Origin: a virus
Reading direction: 5' to 3' (one strand)
Length of the DNA stretch: 45,267 nt
IMG/VR virus record: IMGVR_UViG_3300042323_000413
Location: 1-45,267 of that record
The notes below the pieces were generated by a model. The model saw only the letters and a program-made list of their open reading frames with translations. It was not told the DNA's origin and searched no databases. Within the stretch, counting starts at the first letter, position 1, and the number at the start of each line of letters is the position of its first letter. Both the position numbers and the translations under genes were made by a program. Shown here piece by piece: positions 22,021 through 30,766 of this stretch.

Positions 22021-22221
22021 AGGAGATATCCTAGGGATAACTTATATATCCTGGTCCCTATAGTAGCTCATAGGGGGAGCCCCAGGGAGCCCATAGGAGA
22101 GCCCCAGGGTAACCCATAGGATATACCATAGGAGATATACCCTATGGTAGATATCTCGGGATATATAACTAAGGAGATATCCTAGAGATATATCCTAAGA
22201 GAGATAACTAAGGAGACTCCA
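22015..22221. repeat. Internal CCTAGGG/CCATAGG/GAGATATC repeat array
   Basis: Non-coding stretch between RNA polymerase and the virion block, built of the same words as the left-end array: CCATAGGAGA, CCCTATGG, GAGATATCCTAG, ATATATCC. With the site at 22053 it shares about 20 identical bases with 201-220. It is less G+C-rich than the genes around it. Possible replication origin or processing region (inference). The last part (AAGGAG) is the ribosome site of the gene at 22222. Confidence 0.7.
22053..22068 (+). promoter_or_regulatory. Phage RNA polymerase promoter candidate (virion block, second)
   Basis: GGTCCCTATAGTAGCT, 49 bp after the first copy and preceded by TTATATATCCT as in the left-end site at 211. 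Tandem polymerase promoters next to relatively A+T-rich DNA are also the make-up of the T7 primary replication origin. Confidence 0.75.
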
Positions 22222-22401
22222 ATGAGTACACCTACGAATATCAAAGAGGTTATGAGACTATCTCATGACCAGTATGCTGCCCTAGAGAGACAACTACCAG
22301 GGCCTGTAGCACAACCTACTGCATCAGAGCACCATGTAGGATACCTATTGGGTATCCAATATGTGCTACTGAAACTCAGGCAGGGCTTTACTGTGGGGTA
22401 A
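22222..22401 (+). CDS. Small hypothetical protein (59 aa)
   Basis: ATG at 22222 with AAGGAGACTCCA upstream. The product starts MSTPTNIKEVMRLSHDQYAA, carries ASEHHVGYLLGIQYVLLKLR and ends QGFTVG. Helical and amphipathic, without a definite membrane segment. It is the first gene after the tandem phage promoters, so likely a late product, perhaps a small virion or morphogenesis protein. Short but with a strong ribosome site, and the next gene begins three bases after its stop. Confidence 0.65.
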   Translation: MSTPTNIKEVMRLSHDQYAALERQLPGPVAQPTASEHHVGYLLGIQYVLLKLRQGFTVG

Positions 22402-22404
22402 TCT

Positions 22405-23328
22405 ATGCCTGTTAACTTGACATTGAATGGTATTGCGTTCGCCAATACGACAACCCCTGGGTACTTCCAAGGTATGAGGGTTATTGTTGAGGTGAACCTA
22501 ACCGTCTCTGATCCGACCATTGCTTTGATCGACGCACAGCAGGGTGGGGATTACACGACTAGCATAACCCCTACACTGGTGCAATACCGCTCGGCAACCA
22601 CTGGGGCAGTGTTAGGGACTGGCTCCCTGGTCAGTACCAGTGTCAAGTTCCATAGCCTACAGCGGGCATACCCCAACATAGGCAGGCTTGTGTCTTTGTC
22701 TCAGGGTGGCTCGTTCTACAGTGGTACTGCGCTATGCACTACCTTTGCTGTGGTAGGGGCCAGCGTTGTCGCGGACTCCGCCCCAGGTGCTCCGGCAGTT
22801 CCGGACGTTGGGGGACTGTACGCCCGGTACTACAACAACCTGGACTGTGTGGGCCTGCCGGTGCTGGCAGTCAAGGAAGTCCCCGCATTCTTTGGAAGAT
22901 GGGGGGACCCCGCGGTTCGACCCGCAGTCGATAGTTCAAGCGGGTTCTTCTCTGCCCGGTGGACAGGCTTCATCCGGGTACCTACCTCCGGTAAGTGGCA
23001 GCTCGTGGTTGAGTCCGACGATGGAAGCAACCTGTGGTTCCAAGGCCAACTTGCCATTAGTGCATACGGAGCACCTGCCGGTATACGTGGCACAGGGTGG
23101 CTCGACATGCAGGCTGGTGTGAACTACAGTGTCTGGCTCGAATACGTCAACAGCGCGCCCCCTGGGTACGCTATGTCATTCCAGTGGCGACAGCAGCAGC
23201 CCGATGGTAGCCCTGGCCCCTTGACAGTCGTACCGGGTAGTGCCATGTACGCCTCACTCCCTGCTGCGCCTACCAAGGTCATTACGGTCGATACCCGACA
23301 CTCGGCCAAAGCCATCAACCGTTACTGA
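22405..23328 (+). CDS. PA14-domain protein, probable virion/glycan-binding (307 aa)
   Basis: ATG at 22405. Residues 1-130 are beta-rich and of unknown type (MPVNLTLNGIAFANTTTPGY ...). From about 136 the sequence fits a PA14 domain: GGLYARYYNNLDC, FSARWTGFIRVPTSGKWQLV, VESDDGSNLWFQGQLAI, and GWLDMQAGVNYSVWLEYVNS. PA14 domains are beta-barrels common in glycosidases, adhesins and toxins, and often bind carbohydrate. T7 has no such gene between RNA polymerase and connector. It may decorate the virion and attach to host polysaccharide (inference). The base composition of the first part looks lower in G+C than its neighbours. Confidence 0.8.
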   Translation: MPVNLTLNGIAFANTTTPGYFQGMRVIVEVNLTVSDPTIALIDAQQGGDYTTSITPTLVQYRSATTGAVLGTGSLVSTSVKFHSLQRAYPNIGRLVSLSQGGSFYSGTALCTTFAVVGASVVADSAPGAPAVPDVGGLYARYYNNLDCVGLPVLAVKEVPAFFGRWGDPAVRPAVDSSSGFFSARWTGFIRVPTSGKWQLVVESDDGSNLWFQGQLAISAYGAPAGIRGTGWLDMQAGVNYSVWLEYVNSAPPGYAMSFQWRQQQPDGSPGPLTVVPGSAMYASLPAAPTKVITVDTRHSAKAINRY

Positions 23329-23337
23329 GGAGGACTA

Positions 23338-23688
23338 ATGGACCCACTGCTACTCTTGGGTGCTGCCAGCCTCGGACTCCAGGCATTCCAGGGACGAAGC
23401 GCCAAGAAGGCTGCCCGTAAGGCAGCTGACGCAGAGGCCCGCAGGCTGGCGGCAGATGCCGACCGGCAGGCCCAGGCCCTGCTCGCTGAGAGCGAGGCCG
23501 CGAACAATGCCCGCCTGTTGGCATTCGAGCGAGATGCTCTGGCTCAGGCTTCCGAGAAGCAGGCCCGTAAGCAGGCCCTGGCCGCGGAGGGCCCCGAGCT
23601 TTCGCTGAGCCGTGATGAAGCATTCACCAGGGCTTCTCGTGAGCGCCGCCGACAATCCTTCTTCTCGTCTGGAGGCTCCGCACTGTGA
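23338..23688 (+). CDS. Probable minor virion protein (gp7.3-like position, 116 aa)
   Basis: ATG at 23338 with GAGGAGG upstream. It starts with a hydrophobic/glycine stretch (MDPLLLLGAASLGLQAFQGR), then a long Ala/Arg/Glu coiled coil (AKKAARKAADAEARRLAADA ...), and ends SRERRRQSFFSSGGSAL. The basic, serine/glycine-rich end and the position just before the connector resemble T7 gp6.7/gp7.3, small head-tail proteins ejected early in infection. Similarity is in layout, not clear sequence identity. The stop overlaps the connector GTG. Confidence 0.6.
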   Translation: MDPLLLLGAASLGLQAFQGRSAKKAARKAADAEARRLAADADRQAQALLAESEAANNARLLAFERDALAQASEKQARKQALAAEGPELSLSRDEAFTRASRERRRQSFFSSGGSAL

Positions 23689-25205
23689 AGCAACGACCAT
23701 CAGAGTTTTGGTCTACCCGCAAGAGTCTAAGGGCAGACCTGGAGCGGCGCTGGGAGCGGCTGGCCCAACTGACACTGCCCTACCTGTACACCCCGACAGG
23801 CACGGACCCCGACCGTGACGGTGCTGCCAGGGACTTCCAATCCCTGGGTGCCACGAGTGTGAATCACCTCAGCACCCGGCTGATGCTGACGCTGTTCAAT
23901 CCGGCCAAGCCCTTCATGCGGCTGGACCCTACCCCAGAAATGCTGGTGATGGCGGCAGAGTCAGGCGTACCTGAGGCGGACTTGCGCGCTGCCCTGGTAG
24001 AGGGTGAAATGGCCGCTGTCAAGCGCATGGACCAGAAGGCCCTGCGGCCCAAGCTGTTCGAGATTCTCAAGCACCTCATTGTCCTCGGTAACGTGCTGAT
24101 GGTGATGGACGAAGAGGATGAGGACTTGCGTGCGATCTCAGTCAAGCACTATGTTGTCCAACGCGCAATCTCTGGTAAGGTCATCCGCGCTACCCTCTGC
24201 GAAGAGGTACTGTACGAGGAGCTTGAGGAAGACATCAGGGACTTGCCGGCGATCTCGTCCCTACAGCGTAAGGATGGAGACAAGGTAAAGTTCTTCATCG
24301 ACATCGTCCGCTCTGGCAACAAGTTCACGGTCAGTCAGTGGGTTGAGGATGTCCAGCTCGATATGGACAAGACCTACGATGAACAGGACTGCCCCTACCG
24401 CATCCTGTCCTGGAGTCTACCTGATGAGGCAGACTACGGTATCGGCCTTGCTGGGGAAGTCGAAGGGGACCTGGAGGCACTGAGTACCCTGAGCCGCGCG
24501 ATGATCGAGGCCGCACTGCTGGCTTCTGAGTATCGCTGGCTGGTCAACCCCGGGGGCTCTACCCGGCCAGAGGACTTCAGTTCCTCCGTAAACGGTGCGG
24601 CAATCCCTGGCCTGGAGGGGGATGTCGTCCTGCTGCAGGCTGCCGCGGAGGTGGCCTCTGCCATCGGCGTGCAGGAGAAGATCTCCCTCGGTTACATCAA
24701 CCGTCTGGGGCGTACCTTCCTGCTTGGCAGCGCAGTTACCCGGGACGCTGAGCGCGTTACCGCAGAAGAGATCAGACTACTCGCAGCCGAGCAAGAGTCC
24801 GGCCTGGGTGGGGCGTACAGCCGACTGGCCGTGGATCTCCAGTTCCCGATGGGCCTATGGCTCCTGAAGCTGGTCAAGGTTGTAGTCAACGAGCGCGAGG
24901 TTACGCCTTCCGTCGTTACTGGCCTGGACGCACTCTCCCGGAACGGGGAGGTGGAAGCACTCGGGCGCTTCCTGGACAAGATCGTCAAGGTAGCAGCGAT
25001 GCCACCTGAGGTCCTGGAGTGGCTGGAACTGGACGCCATCTTCACCGACATCGGCAACGGCGAGGGAGTCAAGGCCCAGAAGTACGTCAAGAAAGCAGCC
25101 GCGGTGATGGAAGCCCGTCGCCAGCGACAAGCCCAAGAGGTGGCACAGGCCACAGCAACCGCAGCCGGTGAGGCTGCAGCGCAACAAGGAACCCAACCGC
25201 AATGA
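23685..25205 (+). CDS. Head-tail connector (portal) protein, gp8-like
   Basis: GTG at 23685 overlaps the previous stop, with GGAGG upstream. The 506-residue protein begins MKQRPSEFWSTRKSLRADLE and carries the T7-type portal signature LARLTLPYLYTP-like sequence (RLAQLTLPYLYTPTGTD), followed by GATSVNHLSTRLMLTLFNPA. The late part contains TFLLGSAVTRDAERVTAEEI and GLGGAYSRLAVDLQFPM, both typical of the family. It forms the dodecameric ring through which DNA enters and leaves. Length is close to T7 gp8 (536 aa). The C-terminus is Ala/Gln-rich. Confidence 0.93.
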   Translation: MKQRPSEFWSTRKSLRADLERRWERLAQLTLPYLYTPTGTDPDRDGAARDFQSLGATSVNHLSTRLMLTLFNPAKPFMRLDPTPEMLVMAAESGVPEADLRAALVEGEMAAVKRMDQKALRPKLFEILKHLIVLGNVLMVMDEEDEDLRAISVKHYVVQRAISGKVIRATLCEEVLYEELEEDIRDLPAISSLQRKDGDKVKFFIDIVRSGNKFTVSQWVEDVQLDMDKTYDEQDCPYRILSWSLPDEADYGIGLAGEVEGDLEALSTLSRAMIEAALLASEYRWLVNPGGSTRPEDFSSSVNGAAIPGLEGDVVLLQAAAEVASAIGVQEKISLGYINRLGRTFLLGSAVTRDAERVTAEEIRLLAAEQESGLGGAYSRLAVDLQFPMGLWLLKLVKVVVNEREVTPSVVTGLDALSRNGEVEALGRFLDKIVKVAAMPPEVLEWLELDAIFTDIGNGEGVKAQKYVKKAAAVMEARRQRQAQEVAQATATAAGEAAAQQGTQPQ

Positions 25206-25957
25206 CGACTGAGAACACGCAAGGCGAGCAGGCGAACCAAGAAGGCCAGCAGCAGGGTACCCAGCAGGGCCAGCAGCAGGTCAATACCCAGCAGGGTACG
25301 CCGGCTGAGCCCAAGGTCGAACTCTCTCTTCCGGCGCCTGCTGCGGAACCTGATACGCCCACGGGTGACGCCCGACAGGACGTAGCTTTCGGTTGGCTTA
25401 AGGCTGCGGGCATTCAGCGCACGAGCCCGGCAGTGAAGCACGCCATGGACACCGGGGACTTCGCTCTCCTTGAGGCCGTCCTGGCAGAGAAGGGTGTGAA
25501 GGGTTCCGAGCCCTACGTCACCCTGCTGAAGGATGCCCGCGCTGCCACTGAGCAGCAGGCAGCCGCCGCCAAGACGGCAGCCAAGACAGCCATCCTGGCC
25601 GTGTTCGAGAACGAGTCCGCATGGGACGAAGCCCGCGCCTGGGTTGGTACCAATGCCGACGAAAGCGAGAGGGAAGTGCTCAGTGGGCTGCTCAATGGTG
25701 GCAACCCTGTAGCCGCCCGCATCGCGGCCCGCTTCATCCAGCAGGCCAAGCTGGCAGCCTCGGGCGCATCGCCTCGGGCGGGCTCGGCCCTGAAGAAGGA
25801 TGCGGCTCGCGCAGGCGGCCCCACCGGTGGTGCCCTCAGCCCGCAGGACTTCAGCCGTGAGCTGGGCAAGCTGGTGAGGGAGCACGGGGACCGTGCAGCC
25901 TTCGACCGACCAGAGTACAAGGAACTCCGAGCCCGTCGCAGCCTCTGGCGCGGCTGA
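25202..25957 (+). CDS. Capsid assembly (scaffolding) protein, gp9-like
   Basis: ATG at 25202 overlaps the connector stop. The 251-residue protein has a Gln/Glu-rich disordered N-terminus (MTTENTQGEQANQEGQQQGT), Pro/Ala linkers, a helical middle (FALLEAVLAEKG), and a C-terminal helix with basic residues (ELGKLVREHGDRAAFDRPEY). This acidic, disordered composition and its place between connector and major capsid genes are standard for T7-like scaffolds, which guide procapsid assembly and leave before maturation. Confidence 0.85.
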   Translation: MTTENTQGEQANQEGQQQGTQQGQQQVNTQQGTPAEPKVELSLPAPAAEPDTPTGDARQDVAFGWLKAAGIQRTSPAVKHAMDTGDFALLEAVLAEKGVKGSEPYVTLLKDARAATEQQAAAAKTAAKTAILAVFENESAWDEARAWVGTNADESEREVLSGLLNGGNPVAARIAARFIQQAKLAASGASPRAGSALKKDAARAGGPTGGALSPQDFSRELGKLVREHGDRAAFDRPEYKELRARRSLWRG

Positions 25958-25960
25958 CCC

Positions 25961-25975
25961 GGTACCTATAGTAGC
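25961..25975 (+). promoter_or_regulatory. Phage RNA polymerase promoter candidate (capsid)
   Basis: GGTACCTATAGTAGC, one base different from GGTCCCTATAGTAGC. It starts four bases after the scaffold stop and about 60 bases before the capsid start, the same place as the strong T7 phi10 promoter. Confidence 0.7.
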
Positions 25976-26019
25976 GGCATTCGCGCCGTCTACTATGCAA
26001 CCCATCAAGGAGAAACGCA

Positions 26020-27027
26020 ATGCCGTTGGACGATACCTTCCTGGTCACTCGACCGAACCAACAGAACAGCACGGGCAGTGAACTTGCCCTCGTCATCGAA
26101 GAGTTCACGGGCATGGTCGAGGGTACCCTCGCCCGCAAGTCCGTACTCAAGGGCTGGGTGAATGTCCGCCCCGTCAAGGGCACCGCCACGATTCGTGACG
26201 ACGCCGTTGGTGAATCGACCATCCAGGTCCTGCAGCCGAACGGTGCCACGGTCGATTCGACCCGCAACGACTTCGCCAAGAACACGCTCACCGTCGATAC
26301 CGTAGTGTTGGCGCGGGCAACCTTCCCGGTCCTGGAAGTCTTCCAGACGAACTTCGACAAGCGCCGCGAGGTTGCATCGGAGCACGGCAAGATTCTGGGC
26401 AAGCTGTGGGACGAGGCCATGTTCATTCAGGCCATCCGTACCTCGCTGCGCACGGAGAGCACCTTCGACCAGGGCGCCCCTGGTGCCAAGCCTGCGGGCC
26501 ACTTCGGCGGCAACCTGGAGACCCTGGCCGCGGCTGGCGACGCTCTGGACCCGGCGCGCCTCTATGCCGCCATCGCGCGCCTTCTGGTGCGGATGGAAGA
26601 CAAGGACGTGGACCCCCAGGGCGACGACTGTATCCTGGCCCTCAAGCCGGCCCAGTTCTACACCCTGCTCCAGGCCGAGCAGCTCATCAGCGGTGAGTAC
26701 ATCACTTCTGAGGGCAACAAGGTCAAGGGCATGGTCCTGGCGGCCTACGGCATCCCGGCGGTGCGGTCCAACAACTACCCGGCTGGCAAGAACGTCACGG
26801 CCCACCCCCTGAGCAACGCCGGTAACGGCAACGCTTACAACGGGGACTTCACCAAGGCTGTTGCCTCGGTGTTCAGCCCGCGTGCCTTGCTCGCCGGTGA
26901 GACCATCCCGCTGACCTCGGAGATCTTCTACGACAACGTGACGAAGCTGCACTTCGTCGATGCCCACATGGCCTATGGTGCCACGGGCCGTCGTGCGGAG
27001 TTCGCCGGTTCGATCTACGCGCCGTAA
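26020..27027 (+). CDS. Major capsid protein, gp10-like
   Basis: ATG at 26020 follows AAGGAGAAACGCA, a strong ribosome site. The 335-residue protein starts MPLDDTFLVTRPNQQNSTGS and includes NDFAKNTLTVDTVVLARATF, FDKRREVASEHGKILGKLWD, and a C-terminal FVDAHMAYGATGRRAEFAGS, a familiar T7-type capsid layout (HK97 fold). Size matches T7 gp10A (345 aa). It has its own promoter upstream and an intrinsic terminator 15 bases after the stop, so it should be the most abundant late product. Capsid folding might be the target of the phage GroES (inference). Confidence 0.93.
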   Translation: MPLDDTFLVTRPNQQNSTGSELALVIEEFTGMVEGTLARKSVLKGWVNVRPVKGTATIRDDAVGESTIQVLQPNGATVDSTRNDFAKNTLTVDTVVLARATFPVLEVFQTNFDKRREVASEHGKILGKLWDEAMFIQAIRTSLRTESTFDQGAPGAKPAGHFGGNLETLAAAGDALDPARLYAAIARLLVRMEDKDVDPQGDDCILALKPAQFYTLLQAEQLISGEYITSEGNKVKGMVLAAYGIPAVRSNNYPAGKNVTAHPLSNAGNGNAYNGDFTKAVASVFSPRALLAGETIPLTSEIFYDNVTKLHFVDAHMAYGATGRRAEFAGSIYAP

Positions 27028-27041
27028 TCCGGCGCAGCCCA

Positions 27042-27078
27042 AGCCCTGCTTGCCCTCCTGGGTGGGCAGGGCTTTTTT
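27042..27078 (+). terminator. Intrinsic terminator after the capsid gene
   Basis: Strong hairpin AGCCCTG-C-TTGCCC / GGGTGGGCAGGGCT followed by six Ts. It lies directly after the major capsid gene, where T7 has T-phi, and would limit read-through into tail genes. Confidence 0.92.
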
Positions 27079-27095
27079 CGTAAGGAGCCTATCCC

Positions 27096-27683
27096 ATGCG
27101 TACCGAACTCGATGTAGTCAACTCCTGCTTGGCGAGCATGGGACAGGCCCCCCTGCTTAACCTGACTCGCCCTAACCGTGTGACGCTGCTTGCGCTTGAT
27201 TACCTGAGCAAGATGAATCGTCGTGCGCAGCTTCGTGGTTGGTGGTTCAATACGTTCACCAAAGAAGTCACCCCTAACGCGACTACCTACCGGGTGGACG
27301 ATCAACTGCCTGAGAACATGCTCTCCCTGAGGGCTGCACCGGATCACCCGTCTGTGACACTTCGGTCTCCTGGTATCTTGTATACTCAGGACAATGAGCC
27401 CGTGACGTACCCAATCTTCCTAACCTTCGTGGTGGAGATCCCATTCGTGGGGCTGCCGCCGGTGGCCCAGGATGCTATCGAGGAGCGCACCGTCCGCTCA
27501 TTCTCTGCGCGTATCTCGGGGAACGCGCCGACCGAGCAGGAGCAGGATACCCTGGACTCGCTTACTGCCTTGATGGCTGAGCACATCCGTAACTCGAACG
27601 TCAACATTCTGAACCGGCCGGAGCTTGCCCAGAACTTGCTCTACGTCCGCGGCAGCCGGCCTTACCTTCGCTACAGGAGCTGA
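27096..27683 (+). CDS. Tail tubular protein A (gp11-like, adaptor)
   Basis: ATG at 27096 with AAGGAG upstream. The 195-residue protein starts MRTELDVVNSCLASMGQAPL, the classic opening of tail tubular protein A, then RRAQLRGWWFNTFTKEVTPN. It continues with the beta-rich part and a helical end (LDSLTALMAEHIRNSNVNIL). It forms a dodecameric ring between portal and nozzle. T7 gp11 is 196 aa. The nozzle gene starts three bases after its stop. Confidence 0.93.
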   Translation: MRTELDVVNSCLASMGQAPLLNLTRPNRVTLLALDYLSKMNRRAQLRGWWFNTFTKEVTPNATTYRVDDQLPENMLSLRAAPDHPSVTLRSPGILYTQDNEPVTYPIFLTFVVEIPFVGLPPVAQDAIEERTVRSFSARISGNAPTEQEQDTLDSLTALMAEHIRNSNVNILNRPELAQNLLYVRGSRPYLRYRS

Positions 27684-27686
27684 TCC

Positions 27687-30600
27687 ATGAGTCGTCTCAA
27701 CGGTGCGTATCCCAGCGTTGTTGCTGGTGTCAGCCAGCTTCCCGATGTCTCACGCACGTTGGGGCAACACTCGGAACAGGTCAACATGGTGAGCGATCCC
27801 GTCCGCGGCCTGAGCCGGCGGAAGGGCTCTATCCAGCTCAGCGCGGTAGCATCCGCGGGCGAGCCGAATGCGTCCACCAGTCAGGATGCCACCATAACCC
27901 AGACTACCTCATTCCAGGTTAACGGTGCACCATTCAGCGTCACCATGAGAACTAAGGCACGCCCGCCCGGCAGCACCCTGCCGGACCTGACTGTGGTGAA
28001 CGACGCCACGGGCGCACAGCTAGTCATTTCCAGGCAGACTCCTGATGCCGACCTGGACCTCCTGCTGGCTGGTGGCGTCAAGGCTATCACGCCACTTGGT
28101 CGCTTCCTTGTGATGTCCGGCAATACTCTTCCGGTGGCCTTCACAACCACGGAAAACTTCCTGGTCGAGGCGAACCAGCAGCGCCACATTGTTTGGGTGC
28201 GCGGCGGTGCGTACAGTCGGACCTTCCAGATCAACCTGATCCGGGGCAACAACAAGTTCTCGGTGTCCTTCACTACCCCGAGTGCGTCTTATCCTGAGGC
28301 CCTGGATACCTCGGACCTGTTGGCGACCGACCCGGACTACCTGAAGAAAGTCAACGACCGCACGAACGTATACAACAGCGCCGCGACGAAATGGGCGGGT
28401 GACGCCCTGGCGCTGTCCAGCCCGGAGTCCGTGGCTGCGCGCTTGGCTGCGGAGCTTACGAACAGCGGCTTCCTGTCTGCTGGCGCTACGGTCTCTGTCG
28501 TCGGTAGCTCTGTTGCCATCACTGACCCCTCTATCGAGGACGTGGAAGTGGATGATGGCGGGGATCAGAGCCTGATGACCGCCGCGGGCAACACTGTCAA
28601 GTCCGTCGAGACTCTGACCAGCGTGCACTTCCCTGGCAAGATTGTCAGGGTGAGGGCCCAGGACGGCGCTGATGCTGTGGCCTTCTACATGAAGGCAGTG
28701 GCGAAAGATGGCAGCACTGGGGCCTACACCGAGGTCTCCTGGGAGGAGGCTGCGGGCACGACCTTCCAACCCACCCGCGGGTTGTGCTTCGGCACGGTCA
28801 TCGGAAACACCTTCCACATCGGCAGCAGTCCCGCCGCCATCCGCGCCCTCACGGGCCTGAGCTTCCCGGACTACCAGCCGAACCGCTCGGGTGACGCCAC
28901 CACGAACAAGCCACCGGAGTTCCTGCGGGATGGCCGTGTAGACATGCTGACGGTCTTCCAAGACCGCCTGATGATTGGTGCCAAGAACGCCGTCAATACC
29001 TCAGTCGTTGGGGACTACCTCAACTTCTTCAGGGCCAGCGTGGTCACGGTTTCCCCTGCGGACCCTGTAAACTTCGGCATCATCGGCGGTGAGGAGGATA
29101 CCCTCAGGAAGGCCCTGAAGTTCGACCTGAACTTGATCCTGTTTGGGGATGCCCAGCAGTACAGCATCAATGGCCGTCGCCCCTTCGTGCCTGGGCAGGT
29201 GAACGCATCCGTGATGTCCACCATCCCCTCGGCGTCTGCGGTTCAACCTGTCATGGGTGAGAACTACATGCTGTTCACGAAGGCGAATGGTATCTCCGGT
29301 AGCCTGCACCGCTTCCGCCCGGGTGAGGTGGATGGTAGCCCGGTAGTGGAGGAGGTCAGCGACGAGCTGGACGACTACATCAAGGGTGCCCCGGTGGGGC
29401 TCGTGGTGCACGACACCCCGAACTTCGCCTTCGTGCGTACTACGGCGGATCACAACACCGTCTACGTCTACCAGTTCAAGGACTACCTGAACGGGAAGAC
29501 GGCGCATCGGTCCTGGCACAAGTGGACGTTCTCCCCTACCCTCGGGGTACTCTACGGCCTAAGCACCTACAACGGGTACCTGCGGTTGTTGTTCCGTAGG
29601 AACGGGCACATCATCGTGGACTCCATTGCGCTGGATGTCGAGCCCGACGAGCGCCCGTTCTTGGACAGCATGGTCACGAACGCGGTTGGCGTGAAGCCCC
29701 CTGTTGGTGGCGACAGCTTCCAAGCCGCGGGGCGGGCTGCTGGCTACGTCGGTTGCAGTACGAACAGGGTCCTTGGCTTGGGGGCCAATGCTGGGTGGTA
29801 CGGGGTTGGCTTCCAGTCCTACTTCATCCCAGGTGTGCCGTTCCTGCTGGACCGGAACGGGCTGCCACTAGTGGGCGGGGAGACCACTGTACAGACCCTG
29901 CGGGTGCACACGGTTGACACTGGTGGGTTGTCATACCAACTGCGGGCCCAGGGGTCAACCGTGGGGGCTGGCCTACGAGGCGCGCCCCCACCGCCGCCCC
30001 CACCAGGGGATCCTAACTGGGCAAACGTGGTACTTGCCTTGGACTTTGAGGGGCCGGGCTTTGTTGATCGCAGCAGCTCACCGAGGACCATCGTTGTGTC
30101 CGGGGATGCGCAGATAAGTGGCACAGACCCGAAGTTTGGGGCGGGTTGCGGGTTGTTCGGCGGGTCTAATGACTTTCTCCAGGTTACTGACATTGGGAAC
30201 TTCGCGGCTGGGGACTTCACGGTTCAGGCATGGGTGTTCCTGAATAGTGCGGCAACTGGGTCACGTATTATCGTTGACACGCGGACTAGCAACACATCGT
30301 CAGGATTCGGCTTGTACGTGAGAAGTGACAGCAAGCTAACTTTGGTGATCACGTATGAGGGTTCACTTTCGTCGCAGCTTCCCCTGGTCGCTGACCCTAT
30401 AACTACCTTCCCAAAAGATCAGTGGGTGCACGTAGAGCTTGTCAAGAAGTTCTACCCCGCAAACACAAATACACCCAAAGGGCTCTTTACTTACGACATT
30501 AATCTGGTCTGGGTGTTTGCTAACGGCGTGCAGCTACTCGCTGACCAGGGAGAGGGACAGCCCCTGGCCACTATCCCCTTCGTGTTGCCGCCGGCGCCGA

Positions 30601-30755
30601 GTTATAACTTCAACAGTACCTCCCTACTCATCGGCGCTAGATGGGGCGGGGGTGCCAACTTCTGGTCAGGCCGCATTGATGACCTCCGCATCACCAAGAA
30701 AGCCCTCCATACCTCGTCCTTCGTCCCACCCACCGCAGCCCTACCCAACTACTAA
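27687..30755 (+). CDS. Tail tubular protein B (gp12-like nozzle) with C-terminal LamG-like lectin domain
   Basis: ATG at 27687. Residues 1 to about 765 are a normal nozzle protein, starting MSRLNGAYPSVVAGVSQLPD, with VSDPVRGLSRRKGS; T7 gp12 is 794 aa. Then comes a run of seven prolines (767-773) and an extra domain to residue 1022: VVLALDFEGPGFVDRSSSPR, GDFTVQAWVFLNS, TFPKDQWVHVELVKKF, FWSGRIDDLRITKKALHTSS. This is the concanavalin A-like LamG/laminin-G layout, usually glycan-binding. The nozzle is a homohexamer, so six lectin domains would sit near the tail tip. The extra domain has visibly less G+C-biased codons, suggesting later acquisition. Confidence 0.88.
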   Translation: MSRLNGAYPSVVAGVSQLPDVSRTLGQHSEQVNMVSDPVRGLSRRKGSIQLSAVASAGEPNASTSQDATITQTTSFQVNGAPFSVTMRTKARPPGSTLPDLTVVNDATGAQLVISRQTPDADLDLLLAGGVKAITPLGRFLVMSGNTLPVAFTTTENFLVEANQQRHIVWVRGGAYSRTFQINLIRGNNKFSVSFTTPSASYPEALDTSDLLATDPDYLKKVNDRTNVYNSAATKWAGDALALSSPESVAARLAAELTNSGFLSAGATVSVVGSSVAITDPSIEDVEVDDGGDQSLMTAAGNTVKSVETLTSVHFPGKIVRVRAQDGADAVAFYMKAVAKDGSTGAYTEVSWEEAAGTTFQPTRGLCFGTVIGNTFHIGSSPAAIRALTGLSFPDYQPNRSGDATTNKPPEFLRDGRVDMLTVFQDRLMIGAKNAVNTSVVGDYLNFFRASVVTVSPADPVNFGIIGGEEDTLRKALKFDLNLILFGDAQQYSINGRRPFVPGQVNASVMSTIPSASAVQPVMGENYMLFTKANGISGSLHRFRPGEVDGSPVVEEVSDELDDYIKGAPVGLVVHDTPNFAFVRTTADHNTVYVYQFKDYLNGKTAHRSWHKWTFSPTLGVLYGLSTYNGYLRLLFRRNGHIIVDSIALDVEPDERPFLDSMVTNAVGVKPPVGGDSFQAAGRAAGYVGCSTNRVLGLGANAGWYGVGFQSYFIPGVPFLLDRNGLPLVGGETTVQTLRVHTVDTGGLSYQLRAQGSTVGAGLRGAPPPPPPPGDPNWANVVLALDFEGPGFVDRSSSPRTIVVSGDAQISGTDPKFGAGCGLFGGSNDFLQVTDIGNFAAGDFTVQAWVFLNSAATGSRIIVDTRTSNTSSGFGLYVRSDSKLTLVITYEGSLSSQLPLVADPITTFPKDQWVHVELVKKFYPANTNTPKGLFTYDINLVWVFANGVQLLADQGEGQPLATIPFVLPPAPSYNFNSTSLLIGARWGGGANFWSGRIDDLRITKKALHTSSFVPPTAALPNY

Positions 30756-30766
30756 GGAGACCCCGT

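Noticed and set aside
24692-26020. 442-residue open frame on the minus strand
   Set aside because: Antisense shadow of the connector and scaffold genes and the capsid promoter gap; low-complexity Ala/Leu/Ser/Gly composition and no ribosome site.
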